Shown piece by piece: positions 1-8,712 of a stretch of DNA of 64,000 nt. Position 1 is the stretch's first letter; each line of letters begins with the position of its first letter. The notes beneath the pieces are model-generated. The model saw nothing but the letters and a program-made list of their open reading frames with translations, did not search any database and had not been told where the DNA came from. A program made the position numbers and the translations under genes. Source of the DNA: Bacteroides fluxus YIT 12057 (GTDB taxonomy: Bacteria; Bacteroidota; Bacteroidia; Bacteroidales; Bacteroidaceae); NCBI RefSeq assembly GCF_000195635.1, contig NZ_GL882614.1:1-64000 (forward strand). Direction: 5' to 3'.

Positions 1-149
1 AGTATGCACTAAATTAATTCCGCCAACAGGTTTATATTATTCTGAATATGGAACAAAAGTACAGCATAACACACAATTATCGCTCCGCATCCTTAGTTAA
101 ATATAATTAAACCCTAATACAAAACTGAATTTCCTCCAAATACTTACCG

Positions 150-157
150 TATATTTG
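150..157 (+). promoter_or_regulatory. Candidate promoter -7 box for the DEAD-box helicase gene
   Basis: TATATTTG matches the Bacteroides -7 consensus TAnnTTTG and lies 40 bases before the helicase start, implying a leader of about 35 bases. No clear -33 TTTG is seen. Bases 1-149 hold no gene I can recognise and are AT-rich intergenic DNA. Confidence 0.5.
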
Positions 158-197
158 TCGAATATAAACAGGGCATGAGGCCCATTTAATTAACTAC

Positions 198-1469
198 ATG
201 ACATTTGAAAATTTAAAACTGATAGAGCCTATACTAAAGGCTCTTCAAGAAGAGGGATACTCTACTCCTACCCCCATACAAGAAAAGTCTATCCCTATAT
301 TATTACAAGGAAAAGATTTATTAGGATGTGCTCAAACCGGAACCGGCAAAACCGCCGCCTTTTCCATTCCCATCTTACAGAAACTATACAAGACAGACAA
401 TCGTAAAGGTATAAAAGCACTTATCCTAACTCCAACCAGAGAATTGGCAATCCAAATAGGCGAAAGTTTCGAGGCATACGGAAGATATACCGGATTAAGG
501 CATACAGTCATCTTCGGAGGTGTGGGACAAAAGCCACAGACCGATGAGTTGAAACGAGGCGTCCAGATACTGGTGGCTACCCCGGGACGTTTACAAGATT
601 TGGTCAATCAAGGGTTCATCAACCTGAAAGCACTTGATTTTTTTGTTCTGGACGAAGCCGACCGCATGCTTGACATGGGCTTCATCCACGATATCCGCCG
701 TATATTGAAGTTCCTGCCTGCCAAACGGCAAACACTGTTCTTTTCTGCAACAATGCCCCCTGAAATAGAGACACTGGCAAACTCCATGCTGACCGATCCG
801 GAAAAAGTCGAAGTGACTCCGGCTTCCTCTACCGTTGACACGATTTCACAATCGGTTTATTTCGTAGAGAAAAAAGAGAAAAAGGATTTGCTGATCCATC
901 TATTGAAAGACCCGTCTATAGCATCTGTCTTAATCTTTACCAGAACCAAACATGGGGCGGACAAGCTTGCACGGACCCTCAGTAAATCAGGAATACCGGC
1001 GGAGGCCATACATGGCAACAAGTCACAGAATGCCCGGCAACGCGCACTGACCGGCTTCAAGAGTCACACATTGCGCGTACTTATTGCAACAGACATTGCG
1101 GCAAGAGGTATTGATGTGGATCAGTTATCCCACGTCATCAATTATGAGTTGCCCAATATTCCGGAAACCTACGTACATCGCATCGGACGTACCGGACGTG
1201 CCGGACACGACGGAATAGCACTTTCATTTTGTGAGTCAGAGGAGTTACCTTATCTGAAAGATATCCAGAAATTGATAGGAAAAACAATTCCTATCATAAA
1301 AGATCATCCATTTATCACGACCGACGGTATTCAGGCACAAGAAAAGAAAACCGAAGAAATAAAAGTAAAAGCCAAAGAGAACAAAAAATACCGTGGCAAC
1401 CGTTCAAACGGAGATTTTTGGAGACGAAAAAAAAGAGCTGCACAACCTGAAGCAAAAAAGAAAGGATGA
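198..1469 (+). CDS. DEAD-box ATP-dependent RNA helicase (RhlE-like)
   Basis: A cytoplasmic ATP-dependent RNA helicase of 423 residues, expected to remodel structured RNA in ribosome assembly, mRNA decay or cold adaptation. The core is complete. A Q-motif lies near residues 24-30, motif I (AQTGTGKT) at 45-52, PTREL near 79-83, TPGR at 128-131, and DEAD at 152-155. SAT (FFSATMP) follows, then the helicase C-terminal domain with [10 protein letters not shown] and [10 protein letters not shown]. The last 45 residues or so are Lys/Arg-rich, as in RhlE-type tails that bind RNA non-specifically. It stands alone behind its own promoter. Family assignment is secure; which cellular RNA it serves cannot be read from the sequence. 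Confidence 0.93.
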   Translation: MTFENLKLIEPILKALQEEGYSTPTPIQEKSIPILLQGKDLLGCAQTGTGKTAAFSIPILQKLYKTDNRKGIKALILTPTRELAIQIGESFEAYGRYTGLRHTVIFGGVGQKPQTDELKRGVQILVATPGRLQDLVNQGFINLKALDFFVLDEADRMLDMGFIHDIRRILKFLPAKRQTLFFSATMPPEIETLANSMLTDPEKVEVTPASSTVDTISQSVYFVEKKEKKDLLIHLLKDPSIASVLIFTRTKHGADKLARTLSKSGIPAEAIHGNKSQNARQRALTGFKSHTLRVLIATDIAARGIDVDQLSHVINYELPNIPETYVHRIGRTGRAGHDGIALSFCESEELPYLKDIQKLIGKTIPIIKDHPFITTDGIQAQEKKTEEIKVKAKENKKYRGNRSNGDFWRRKKRAAQPEAKKKG

Positions 1470-1755
1470 TTTTTCAATCTTACGGCATAAAACCTCACGG
1501 TTTTCATTTAAAAAGTCAACTTTATTGAGCGAATCCCCTGGGATTGTCATAACCCAGGGGGCTCCATCATAAAGTTTAAAAACGTAATCTATCCGTCATG
1601 CTGTCACGGAATGCACTCTATCGATTTGAGACATAGATATATATCCCGTAACGGATACCCGTGATAGATGCGTGGTAGCTCATTTATCTGTCACAAAACC
1701 GTGATAAAACCTGAAAAAAGATGGGGATTTTGAACAAACATTCAAAAAATATTGT
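1470..1755. other. Intergenic stretch with an 8-bp GC-rich hairpin
   Basis: No gene is visible between the helicase and the YtxH-like gene. It holds a hairpin with arms CCCCTGGG (1535-1542) and CCCAGGGG (1553-1560) and a 10-base loop, about 65 bases after the helicase stop. No run of T follows directly, so it is a doubtful intrinsic terminator. Bases 1570-1720 contain several short CCGTGATA/TGTCACGG-like words but no clear structure. Confidence 0.5.
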
Positions 1756-1763
1756 TAGTTTTG
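1729..1763 (+). promoter_or_regulatory. Candidate promoter of the YtxH-like operon
   Basis: TTTG (1729-1732) and TAGTTTTG (1756-1763) resemble the Bacteroides -33 and -7 elements, although the 23-base spacer is a little long. The -7 box is 36 bases before the YtxH-like start. Confidence 0.5.
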
Positions 1764-1798
1764 TCATATAAACCTCTAAAAAAAGAAAGGAATACATC

Positions 1799-2008
1799 AT
1801 GAAAGGATTGAATGTTTTAGCAGCTTTTTTGGGGGGTGCCGCCATAGGTGCGACCCTCGGTATCTTATTCGCCCCTGAAAAGGGAGAAGACACTCGTAAT
1901 AAAATTGCGGAAATTCTTCGTAAAAAAGGTATCCGTTTGAACCGGAACGAGATGGAAAGCCTGGTAGATGAAATTGCCGCAGAAATAAAAGGCGAAGTAA
2001 CAGAATAA
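1799..2008 (+). CDS. YtxH domain-containing small membrane protein
   Basis: A 69-residue protein whose N-terminal half is one glycine/alanine-rich membrane segment (about residues 4-24) followed by a FAPEKGEDTR motif. That pattern is characteristic of YtxH/GvpP-like stress proteins. The rest is charged and helical. The start is fixed by the promoter 36 bases upstream. It is first in a compact operon with a holin-like membrane protein (22 bases downstream) and a short hypothetical protein, an arrangement common in Bacteroides and usually taken as envelope-stress related. The molecular role is unknown. Confidence 0.85.
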   Translation: MKGLNVLAAFLGGAAIGATLGILFAPEKGEDTRNKIAEILRKKGIRLNRNEMESLVDEIAAEIKGEVTE

Positions 2009-2030
2009 AGCCATTCAAAACAGAACCACT

Positions 2031-2390
2031 ATGTTCGCAGACGATAAAAGCGTTGAAAATATCCAGCAACTGTTCATTGAGTTCAAGAAATATCTGGAAC
2101 TACAAAAGGAATACACCAAATTGGAAGTTACTGAAAAACTTTCTATTCTATTATCAACACTTATATTAGTGTTATTGGTTGTCATCCTCGGCGTAGTGGT
2201 TCTGTTTCACCTGTCATTCACATTGGTCTATGTCTTGGCTCCACTAGTGGGCGGACTCATAGCAAGCTATGCTCTCATTGCCTGTTTTCATGTCCTGCTT
2301 ATTATTTTACTTGTCTTATTCCGAAAAAGACTTATCATTAATCCAACGGTAAAATTTATTGCCGGACTTTTTTTAGATAAATCCAACTAA
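2031..2390 (+). CDS. Holin-superfamily-like (DUF1469 type) membrane protein
   Basis: A 119-residue protein with a charged N-terminal helix (about 1-40, IQQLFIEFKKYLELQKEYTKLE) and two strong hydrophobic hairpin segments (about 43-65 and 69-97), then a short basic tail. This layout fits the putative holin-like family (Phage_holin_3_6/DUF1469) that accompanies YtxH genes. Despite the name, nothing nearby suggests phage. Likely an inner-membrane protein of the general stress response; this is family-level inference. Confidence 0.75.
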   Translation: MFADDKSVENIQQLFIEFKKYLELQKEYTKLEVTEKLSILLSTLILVLLVVILGVVVLFHLSFTLVYVLAPLVGGLIASYALIACFHVLLIILLVLFRKRLIINPTVKFIAGLFLDKSN

Positions 2391-2396
2391 TATAAA

Positions 2397-2666
2397 ATGT
2401 CCATGGATAATACACTTGATCGCCCCCCCGTTACTTTGGAGAACATCGCACAGCAAAAAAATACCATATTGCGGCAAATACGTATGCAGAAAGAGATTAT
2501 GACTGACATCACAAGAGATATATTTGCCCCTGTTGCTCCTGCCACCAATAAAGCCAATGCAATGATGAGGGCATTTAATACCGGTATGGCAGTCTTCGAT
2601 GGAGCTATGTTAGGATTAAAACTCATGAAGAAGTTCAGAAGCTTTTTCGGAAGAGGACGTAAATAA
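2397..2666 (+). CDS. Hypothetical protein, third gene of the YtxH operon
   Basis: An 89-residue basic protein starting six bases after the holin-like gene, so almost certainly co-transcribed. The middle (about residues 41-75) is mildly hydrophobic and helical, and the C-terminus is rich in K, R and F (KKFRSFFGRGRK). No catalytic motif or signal peptide is visible. Its constant company with the two preceding genes suggests a shared envelope role, but function is unknown. Confidence 0.75.
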   Translation: MSMDNTLDRPPVTLENIAQQKNTILRQIRMQKEIMTDITRDIFAPVAPATNKANAMMRAFNTGMAVFDGAMLGLKLMKKFRSFFGRGRK

Positions 2667-2693
2667 AAATAAAGGCCTATAGATATCTGACAG

Positions 2694-2733
2694 TAAGGGC
2701 GCAAATAAAGTTGAACTCTCATTTGCGCCCTTA
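2694..2733. terminator. Bidirectional terminator between the YtxH operon and manA
   Basis: A perfect 13-bp stem (TAAGGGCGCAAAT with ATTTGCGCCCTTA) and a 14-base loop, placed between convergent genes. The flanks are AT-rich rather than a pure T-run. Confidence 0.75.
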
Positions 2734-2758
2734 TTATTAGCTATCAATAATACTTCAA

Positions 2759-3730
2759 TCAGACATAAGTCTCAAGCAATTTCACACTTCCTCGCGGTTT
2801 GATCATTATCTCCTGGATGGCTGCCGGAAGCAAAATAGTTTCCCCGGCTACCAACGAGATTTCATTCTTCTCGTTATCCAAGATATCACAAGCACCTTCT
2901 ACACAAATGAAGATAACAAAAGAATCCAGTTCCGAATAATCACATGTAATTTCTTCTGTCATATCATAAATAGACGTGGTAAAATAAGGACTGGCCACCA
3001 TTTCTACCGGTTCATTCTGCACATGCTCATATGCCGTACGAAAATCATCCTGAACATCAGAAAAGTTAATGGCATCAATAGCCTGACTGGTATGCAGTTC
3101 ACGCGACTTTCCATCTTTATCCTTCCGGTTATAGTCGAAAATACGGTAAGTAATATCTGATGTCTGTTGGATTTCAGCAACAAATGCACCGGCTCCAATA
3201 CCATGAACCCGGCCAGCGGGTACATAGAACACATCTCCCGGAGCAATAGCACATGTCTGCAACACTTCAGCAAACGTACCGTTATAAACCCGTTCTTTGT
3301 ACTCTTTCGGAGTAATCTGTTCAGAGAAGCCGGAAATGAGTTTGGCACCCTTGTCTGCGTCAATAACATACCACATTTCATTTTTACCAAAACTATTATG
3401 GCGTTTCTTTGCCAATTCATCATCCGGATGCACTTGAATGGACAAGTCCAACTTCGCATCAATGAATTTTATCAACAAAGGAAATTTGTTTCCAAAACGT
3501 GCATAGTTAGTTTCACCCACCAATTCTTCTTTATACTTTCTAACCATTTCCGGTAGTGTCAGTCCTTTATCAACCCCATTGGCAACTACCGATTCGCTGC
3601 CTTCTACTGCTGATACTTCCCAACTCTCACCCACATTAGAGAGGGTTTCATTCAAATGTTTGAACGGAATAATCTTGTCGCCTCCCCAAAGAATCTGCTT
3701 TAGGATAGGCTCAAATTTTAGAGGATACAT
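2759..3730 (-). CDS. manA: Mannose-6-phosphate isomerase, class I
   Basis: Interconverts mannose 6-phosphate and fructose 6-phosphate in the cytoplasm, linking mannose use to glycolysis and GDP-sugar synthesis. The 323-residue protein is the short bacterial class I form. Zinc-site motifs are present: IQVHPDD (Q and H), NEMWYVI (E), and a later His in GRVHGIGAGAFVAEIQQ. The conserved TYRIFDY segment follows. It is transcribed away from the galactose operon, with a TATGTTTG -7 box at 3787-3794. Its position next to galM/galK suggests a hexose-handling locus. Assignment is firm. Confidence 0.95.
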   Translation of the reverse strand: MYPLKFEPILKQILWGGDKIIPFKHLNETLSNVGESWEVSAVEGSESVVANGVDKGLTLPEMVRKYKEELVGETNYARFGNKFPLLIKFIDAKLDLSIQVHPDDELAKKRHNSFGKNEMWYVIDADKGAKLISGFSEQITPKEYKERVYNGTFAEVLQTCAIAPGDVFYVPAGRVHGIGAGAFVAEIQQTSDITYRIFDYNRKDKDGKSRELHTSQAIDAINFSDVQDDFRTAYEHVQNEPVEMVASPYFTTSIYDMTEEITCDYSELDSFVIFICVEGACDILDNEKNEISLVAGETILLPAAIQEIMIKPRGSVKLLETYV

Positions 3731-3786
3731 TCGTTGTTCTAATTAAAACTTTCAGTTAATGATGTGATTTCTTTAGATTATGGGGA

Positions 3787-3794
3787 CAAACATA
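3787..3794 (-). promoter_or_regulatory. Candidate manA promoter (-7 box, minus strand)
   Basis: Read on the minus strand the bases are TATGTTTG, matching TAnnTTTG, 57 bases before the manA start. The 196-base divergent region (3731-3926) also holds a weaker TTTATTTG near 3896-3904 that may serve galM. Confidence 0.45.
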
Positions 3795-3926
3795 CAAAAA
3801 ATATCAATTTGTCTTCTAATTGTTAAACGCTAAACTTTCCTAAAATGTTCTTCACATTTCCTTCCAATTACTTGGGGGAACAAAAGAATTTCTTTTTATT
3901 TGCAAGAAATTTAAATATACCATGAT

Positions 3927-5024
3927 ATGATAAACACCGCTCCAATGGAAAACAATTTGTCCGGTTTGGAAAAAAAAGACTTTCAAAAGGATATAAATAA
4001 CAAAAAGACAGATTTATTTATCCTAAAAAATTCTCAAGGAATGGAAGTTGCAGTAACCAACTACGGATGCGCTATCCTCTCCATAATGGTACCCGACAAA
4101 AATGGTAAATATGCAAATGTAATATTAGGTCATGATAGTATAGACCACGTTATCAATAGTCCCGAGCCATTCCTCAGTACAACTATCGGAAGATACGGCA
4201 ACCGTATAGCCAAAGGAAAATTCACCCTTTACGGTGAAGAACATCAGCTGGCTATCAACAATGGCCCCAATTCCTTACATGGAGGTCCGACTGGTTTCCA
4301 TACTAAAGTATGGGATGCTGTTCAGCCAGACGCCACGACTGTCATCTTCAACTACACCTCCCCCGACGGAGAAGAAGGATTCCCCGGCACTCTGGAAGTA
4401 GAGATGACCTATCGCCTGGAAAACGAGACCAACGCTCTGGTTATTGAATACCGGGCTACTACCGACAAAGCTACTATTGTAAATTTGACCAACCACGGCT
4501 TTTTCAATCTGGCAGGCATTGCCAATCCCTCTCCCACTGTTTTAAACAATATAGTTACCATCAACGCTGATTTTTATGTTCCCATCGATGAAGTATCTGT
4601 TCCTACAGGTGAAATACTGAAAGTGGAAGGTACTCCAATGGATTTCCGTACTCCTCATGCGGTCGGTGAAAGAATCGATGATAAATTCCAGCAACTGATA
4701 AACGGTGCAGGATATGACCATTGCTATGTCTTGAATAAAACTGAAAGCGGAGAATTAAATCTTGCGGCAACATGTACAGAGCCTGTCAGTGGACGTACCA
4801 TGGAAGTATATACTACAGAAAATGGCGTACAGCTTTATACCGGTAATTGGTTAGGAGGCTTTACCGGTGCCCATGGAGCGACTTTCCCTGCAAGAAGTGC
4901 CATCTGCTTTGAAGCGCAATGCTTCCCCGACACACCTAACAAGCCTCATTTTCCATCAGCAGTATTACTGCCGGGTGATGAATACCAGCAGATAACCATC
5001 TACAAATTCGGCATTCAGGAATAA
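3927..5024 (+). CDS. galM: Aldose 1-epimerase (galactose mutarotase)
   Basis: Converts beta- to alpha-hexose so that galactokinase can use it. The protein has 365 residues and no signal peptide, so it acts in the cytoplasm. Family landmarks are GRYGNRIAKGKF, NGPNSLHGGPTGFH, the catalytic His in LTNHGFFNL, and the catalytic Glu in CFEAQCFPDTPNKPHFP. The first ATG at 3927 is used here; the ATG at 3945 is an equally possible start. It is first in an operon, 42 bases before the sugar permease and followed by galK, completing uptake, anomer exchange and phosphorylation of galactose. Confidence 0.93.
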   Translation: MINTAPMENNLSGLEKKDFQKDINNKKTDLFILKNSQGMEVAVTNYGCAILSIMVPDKNGKYANVILGHDSIDHVINSPEPFLSTTIGRYGNRIAKGKFTLYGEEHQLAINNGPNSLHGGPTGFHTKVWDAVQPDATTVIFNYTSPDGEEGFPGTLEVEMTYRLENETNALVIEYRATTDKATIVNLTNHGFFNLAGIANPSPTVLNNIVTINADFYVPIDEVSVPTGEILKVEGTPMDFRTPHAVGERIDDKFQQLINGAGYDHCYVLNKTESGELNLAATCTEPVSGRTMEVYTTENGVQLYTGNWLGGFTGAHGATFPARSAICFEAQCFPDTPNKPHFPSAVLLPGDEYQQITIYKFGIQE

Positions 5025-5066
5025 CACAATAAAATTATTAACCAAAATTCAATATCTTAAATTATC

Positions 5067-6347
5067 ATGAGTCAACAGAAAAAACAATGGGGAGCCATCA
5101 TTATTATGATTGCACTCTTTGCAATGATTGCTTTCGTAACCAACCTATGCTCACCGATGGCGGTTATTGTGAAAAATGATTTCGGTGCCAGCAACGTGCT
5201 TTCCCAAATCGGCAACTACGGTAACTTTATCGCTTATCTCGTAATGGGTATTCCGGCAGGTATGCTTATTGCAAAATTCGGTTATAAAAAAACAGCCCTA
5301 ATCGGTCTTTTCGTAGGAATCATCGGTATCCTTGTCCAATGGATGAGTGGCCATGTAGGCAAAGAAAGTGCTTTTCTCGTTTATCTGATCGGTGCTTTTA
5401 TCAGCGGTTTTACCATGTGTATCCTCAACTGCGTGGTCAATCCTATGCTTAACCTCCTTGGCGGCGGTGGAAATAAAGGAAACCAACTTATCCAGATCGG
5501 CGGTGTATTCAACAGTAGTGCTGCCGTAGCCGTATATATCATTATGGGCGCCTTGATTGGTGATGCCGCTAAAGCACATATTGCTGATGCCACACCTGCA
5601 TTGATGATTGCGCTCGCAATCTTTATTATCGGTTTTATCGGTATTCTCTTTACCAAGATTGAAGAGCCCGAACAAGCTCCGGTTGACACCAGCCTCATTA
5701 AAGGAGCCTTAAAATACCGCCACTTCGTTCTCGGTATCCTGGCCATCTTCCTCTATATGGGTATCGAAGTAGGAACGCCGACTTATATTCTGCAATATCT
5801 TTCTTCCGCCCCCGATGCCGCCACTCCCGGATTAGGAATGGATGCAGGGATTGTAGGACTTATTGTTGCCGTATATTGGCTGATGATGCTTATTGGCCGT
5901 TTTGTTGGCGGTGCAATCGGTGGAAAGATTTCAAGCCGCACAATGATTACGACAGTTTCCATCGCAAGTCTTGTACTTGTAGCTTTCGGAATGTTTGCAC
6001 CTGCAGACATCACAGTGAATGTTCCCGGTATAGACTGGGCTAAATTAGAACTTATCTGGGCTCAAGTTCCCATAGGCATTTTTGCATTCCTGCTAGTAGG
6101 TCTTTGCACCAGTGTAATGTGGGGTGGAATATTCAACATGGCTGTTGAAGGTCTGGGTAAATACACGGCAATTGCCAGTGGCATGTTCATGACAATGGTA
6201 TTCGGCTGTGCCGTCATGGTGGCCATCCAAGGTTGGTTAGCCGACATTACCGACTATATGACCAGCTATTGGGTAGTTCTGTTCTGCGCAGGTTACATCC
6301 TATTCTATGCATTGATCGGTTCAAAAACCGACCATTCAAAAAAATAA
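5067..6347 (+). CDS. MFS sugar permease, probably galactose/glucose:cation symporter
   Basis: A 426-residue inner-membrane protein with about 12 hydrophobic segments. The N-terminus (residues 11-31) already forms the first helix, so there is no cleaved signal. It resembles the FucP/GluP branch of the major facilitator superfamily: GNYGNFIAYLVMGIPAGMLIAKFGYKK has the loop 2-3 signature, and NCVVNPMLNLLGG matches the NPxxxxLG motif common in this branch. Lying between galM and galK (42 and 38 bases away) it most likely imports galactose. Substrate is inferred from context only. Confidence 0.88.
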   Translation: MSQQKKQWGAIIIMIALFAMIAFVTNLCSPMAVIVKNDFGASNVLSQIGNYGNFIAYLVMGIPAGMLIAKFGYKKTALIGLFVGIIGILVQWMSGHVGKESAFLVYLIGAFISGFTMCILNCVVNPMLNLLGGGGNKGNQLIQIGGVFNSSAAVAVYIIMGALIGDAAKAHIADATPALMIALAIFIIGFIGILFTKIEEPEQAPVDTSLIKGALKYRHFVLGILAIFLYMGIEVGTPTYILQYLSSAPDAATPGLGMDAGIVGLIVAVYWLMMLIGRFVGGAIGGKISSRTMITTVSIASLVLVAFGMFAPADITVNVPGIDWAKLELIWAQVPIGIFAFLLVGLCTSVMWGGIFNMAVEGLGKYTAIASGMFMTMVFGCAVMVAIQGWLADITDYMTSYWVVLFCAGYILFYALIGSKTDHSKK

Positions 6348-6385
6348 GCAAGATTCCCTATTATTTACCTTAAAATATAAATATC

Positions 6386-7540
6386 ATGGATATAGAATAT
6401 GTAAGAAGCCGTTTCATCAAACATTTTGACGGAACAACAGGAGCAGTATATGCTTCTCCGGGACGCATTAACTTGATTGGTGAACATACTGATTATAATG
6501 GAGGTTTTGTATTTCCCGGAGCAATCGACAAAGGAATGATTGCTGAAATCAAGCCTAACGGCACCGATATAGTAAGAGCTTATTCCATTGATTTAAAAGA
6601 TTATGTGGAATTCGGTCTGAACGAAGAAGACGCACCTCGTGCCAGCTGGGCGAGATATATCTTCGGAGTATGCCGCGAAATGATGAAACGTGGTGTGGAT
6701 ATAAAAGGCTTCAATACAGCTTTTGCAGGCGATGTACCCCTTGGGGCAGGAATGTCATCCTCTGCTGCATTGGAAAGCACCTATGCCTATGCTTTAAACG
6801 ACCTGTTCGGTGAAAACAAAATAGACAAGTTTGAACTGGCCAAAATAGGACAGGCAACAGAACACAATTATTGTGGCGTCAATTGCGGTATCATGGATCA
6901 ATTCGCTTCCGTATTCGGAAAGAAAGGCAGTCTGATCCGTCTGGATTGCCGTTCACTGGAATACCAGTATTTCCCGTTTGATCCTCAAGGCTATCGCTTG
7001 GTACTGGTTGATTCTGTCGTTAAGCATGAATTGGCATCTTCTGCATACAATAAACGCCGCCAAAGCTGCGAAGCAGCAGTTGCTGCCATCCAAAAGAAAC
7101 ATCCGCATGTAGAGTTTTTGCGTGACTGTTCCATGGAAATGCTGGAAGAAGCCAAAGCCGATATCAGCGCAGAGGACTACATGCGTGCCGAATACGTCAT
7201 TGAGGAAATACAACGTGTACTTGATGTCTGTGACGCACTGGAAAAAGGTGACTATGAAACTGTAGGACAAAAAATGTACGAAACCCATCATGGCATGAGC
7301 AAGCTGTATGAAGTAAGCTGCGAAGAACTTGACTTCCTGAACAACCTTGCTTTTGACTGCGGTGTGACAGGTTCACGAGTTATGGGTGGCGGTTTCGGCG
7401 GATGCACTATCAACTTGGTAAAAGATGAACTATATAGTACATTCATAGAAAAAGCAAAAGAAGAATTCAAGAATAAATTCGGCAGAAGCCCGAAAATCTA
7501 TGATGTAGTCATCAGTGACGGAGCACGTAGATTAGAATAA
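6386..7540 (+). CDS. galK: Galactokinase
   Basis: Phosphorylates alpha-galactose with ATP in the first committed step of the Leloir pathway. The 384-residue GHMP kinase has the galactokinase signature GRINLIGEHTDYNGG at residues 27-41, the ATP loop GAGMSSSAALE near 119-129, CGIMDQFASVFG with the catalytic Asp, and the C-terminal GGGFGGCTI motif. It closes the gal operon and is followed by a strong terminator. galT and galE are not in this window, so the rest of the pathway must be elsewhere. Confidence 0.96.
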   Translation: MDIEYVRSRFIKHFDGTTGAVYASPGRINLIGEHTDYNGGFVFPGAIDKGMIAEIKPNGTDIVRAYSIDLKDYVEFGLNEEDAPRASWARYIFGVCREMMKRGVDIKGFNTAFAGDVPLGAGMSSSAALESTYAYALNDLFGENKIDKFELAKIGQATEHNYCGVNCGIMDQFASVFGKKGSLIRLDCRSLEYQYFPFDPQGYRLVLVDSVVKHELASSAYNKRRQSCEAAVAAIQKKHPHVEFLRDCSMEMLEEAKADISAEDYMRAEYVIEEIQRVLDVCDALEKGDYETVGQKMYETHHGMSKLYEVSCEELDFLNNLAFDCGVTGSRVMGGGFGGCTINLVKDELYSTFIEKAKEEFKNKFGRSPKIYDVVISDGARRLE

Positions 7541-7565
7541 AATTCTCCAAGACCAATAATGGCAG

Positions 7566-7600
7566 AAGGCGTCTTTCACAGTAGAAAGACGCCTTTTCTT
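7566..7600 (+). terminator. Intrinsic terminator of the galactose operon
   Basis: Perfect 12-bp stem AAGGCGTCTTTC / GAAAGACGCCTT with a 6-base loop and a following T-rich tract. It sits 26 bases after galK and shows that the next gene cannot start at the upstream in-frame ATG at 7559. Confidence 0.9.
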
Positions 7601-7675
7601 TTCCTTCCCTCCTGTTTCTCCTGCAAACAGCCATATATCCTTGTTCATATTCCACACCCATGTTACATAACATAT

Positions 7676-7724
7676 AAAAGTGTATATCACACACCAAAGA
7701 AAAGTGTTATTTTCACACCCAAAG
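7676..7724 (+). promoter_or_regulatory. Tandem direct repeats before the Nudix regulator, operator candidate
   Basis: Two copies of a 24/25-base unit lie side by side. Both begin AAAAGTGT and end CACAC(A/C)CCAAAG, with a variable AT-rich middle. Each contains a GTGT...ACAC inverted pair. A related CCACACCCATG word lies just upstream at 7662-7672, and TGTTACATAACA at 7671-7682 region is also dyad-like. Placement 20-70 bases before the start fits an autoregulatory operator; binding is inferred. Confidence 0.45.
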
Positions 7725-7744
7725 AAAGACAATCATCATACAAC

Positions 7745-8422
7745 ATGAAGAATTACTACAGTTCAAATCCCAAATTCCATGTAGCTATAGACTGCATTAT
7801 TTTCGGTTTCAGTGAAGGAGAATTAAATTTACTACTATTGAAGCGCAATTTCCAACCAGCAATGGGCGAATGGTCCTTGATGGGTGGCTTTGTACAGGAA
7901 AATGAAAGTATAGATGACGCAGCCAAACGAGTATTGCACGAACTGACCGGACTGGATAACATATATATGGAACAAGTCGGTTCATTCGGGGCCATTGACC
8001 GCGATCCGGGAGAACGAGTCATCTCGATTGCCTACTATGCACTGATTAATATCAATGAATATGACAGAGAACCGGTGCAGCGACACAATGCCTCCTGGAT
8101 AAACCTCAACGAACTACCGAATCTAATTTTCGACCATCCTCAAATGGTGGAACGAGCACGCAGCCTGATGCAGCAGAAAGTTTCTGTAGAACCTATAGTT
8201 TTCAATCTCCTGCCCGATCTATTTACATTGTCACAGCTGCAAGGCCTGTATGAGGCAATCTATGGTGAAACAATAGACAAACGGAATTTCCGTAAACGAG
8301 TCGCAGACATGGACTATATTGAGAAAACGGACAAAATAGACAAAACCGGTTCCAAGCGTGGCGCTGCTCTATACAGATTCAATGCAAAAGTATATCACAA
8401 GACACCGAAACTCAAACTTTAG
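7745..8422 (+). CDS. Nudix-family transcriptional regulator, AraR-like
   Basis: A 225-residue regulator with an N-terminal Nudix-fold domain (about residues 8-140) and a C-terminal winged-helix domain (about 150-220). The Nudix box is degenerate: after GGFVQENESIDDAAKRVLHELTG the usual REExxEE core is altered to RVLHEL. This is the hallmark of NrtR/AraR-type proteins that sense a metabolite instead of hydrolysing one. A Nudix-type AraR controlling L-arabinose genes is known in Bacteroides thetaiotaomicron. Here the regulator directly precedes transketolase and rpiB, fitting pentose control. The start at 7745 is chosen because the upstream in-frame extension runs through the galK terminator and the operator repeats. 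Effector is inferred. Confidence 0.85.
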   Translation: MKNYYSSNPKFHVAIDCIIFGFSEGELNLLLLKRNFQPAMGEWSLMGGFVQENESIDDAAKRVLHELTGLDNIYMEQVGSFGAIDRDPGERVISIAYYALININEYDREPVQRHNASWINLNELPNLIFDHPQMVERARSLMQQKVSVEPIVFNLLPDLFTLSQLQGLYEAIYGETIDKRNFRKRVADMDYIEKTDKIDKTGSKRGAALYRFNAKVYHKTPKLKL

Positions 8423-8608
8423 GTATCCACCGGACAAATGTAGCCCCACCCATTACTATTAAATAGAATATACAAATCTCCTGATAATTCCGGTAATATG
8501 AAATCAGCGTCGCTCAAAGAGGCAAAATCAATAAAGAGCCGCTAAAGTTCAAACTACTTGTCAAAGCAATTGTTACTATTGAATTACAATAAAAGACACT
8601 CTTTCTAT

Positions 8609-8639
8609 GTTGTTAATTACACATAAAGAGTTATCTTTG
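8609..8639 (+). promoter_or_regulatory. Candidate transketolase promoter with overlapping dyad
   Basis: GTTG (8609-8612, near TTTG) and TATCTTTG (8632-8639) are separated by 19 bases, the expected spacing. TGTTAATTACA (8611-8621), a TGT-n5-ACA dyad resembling the motif before the Nudix regulator, overlaps the -33 element. Leader to the start is about 70 bases. Confidence 0.6.
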
Positions 8640-8712
8640 TCCTGTTAAAATCAACGAGCAGCAGGTCAGCCCGCTAATAACCAGGTAGTATCCAAAACTA
8701 ATAATAAACAAT

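Noticed and set aside
1535..1560. Strong intrinsic terminator after the helicase gene
   Set aside because: The 8-bp GC-rich stem is real but no T-run follows, so it is listed only as a hairpin.
2031..2390. Prophage holin
   Set aside because: The holin-like protein sits in a YtxH stress operon; no other phage gene is nearby.
7559..7744. N-terminal extension of the Nudix regulator
   Set aside because: It passes through the galK terminator and the operator repeats; family homology starts at 7745.
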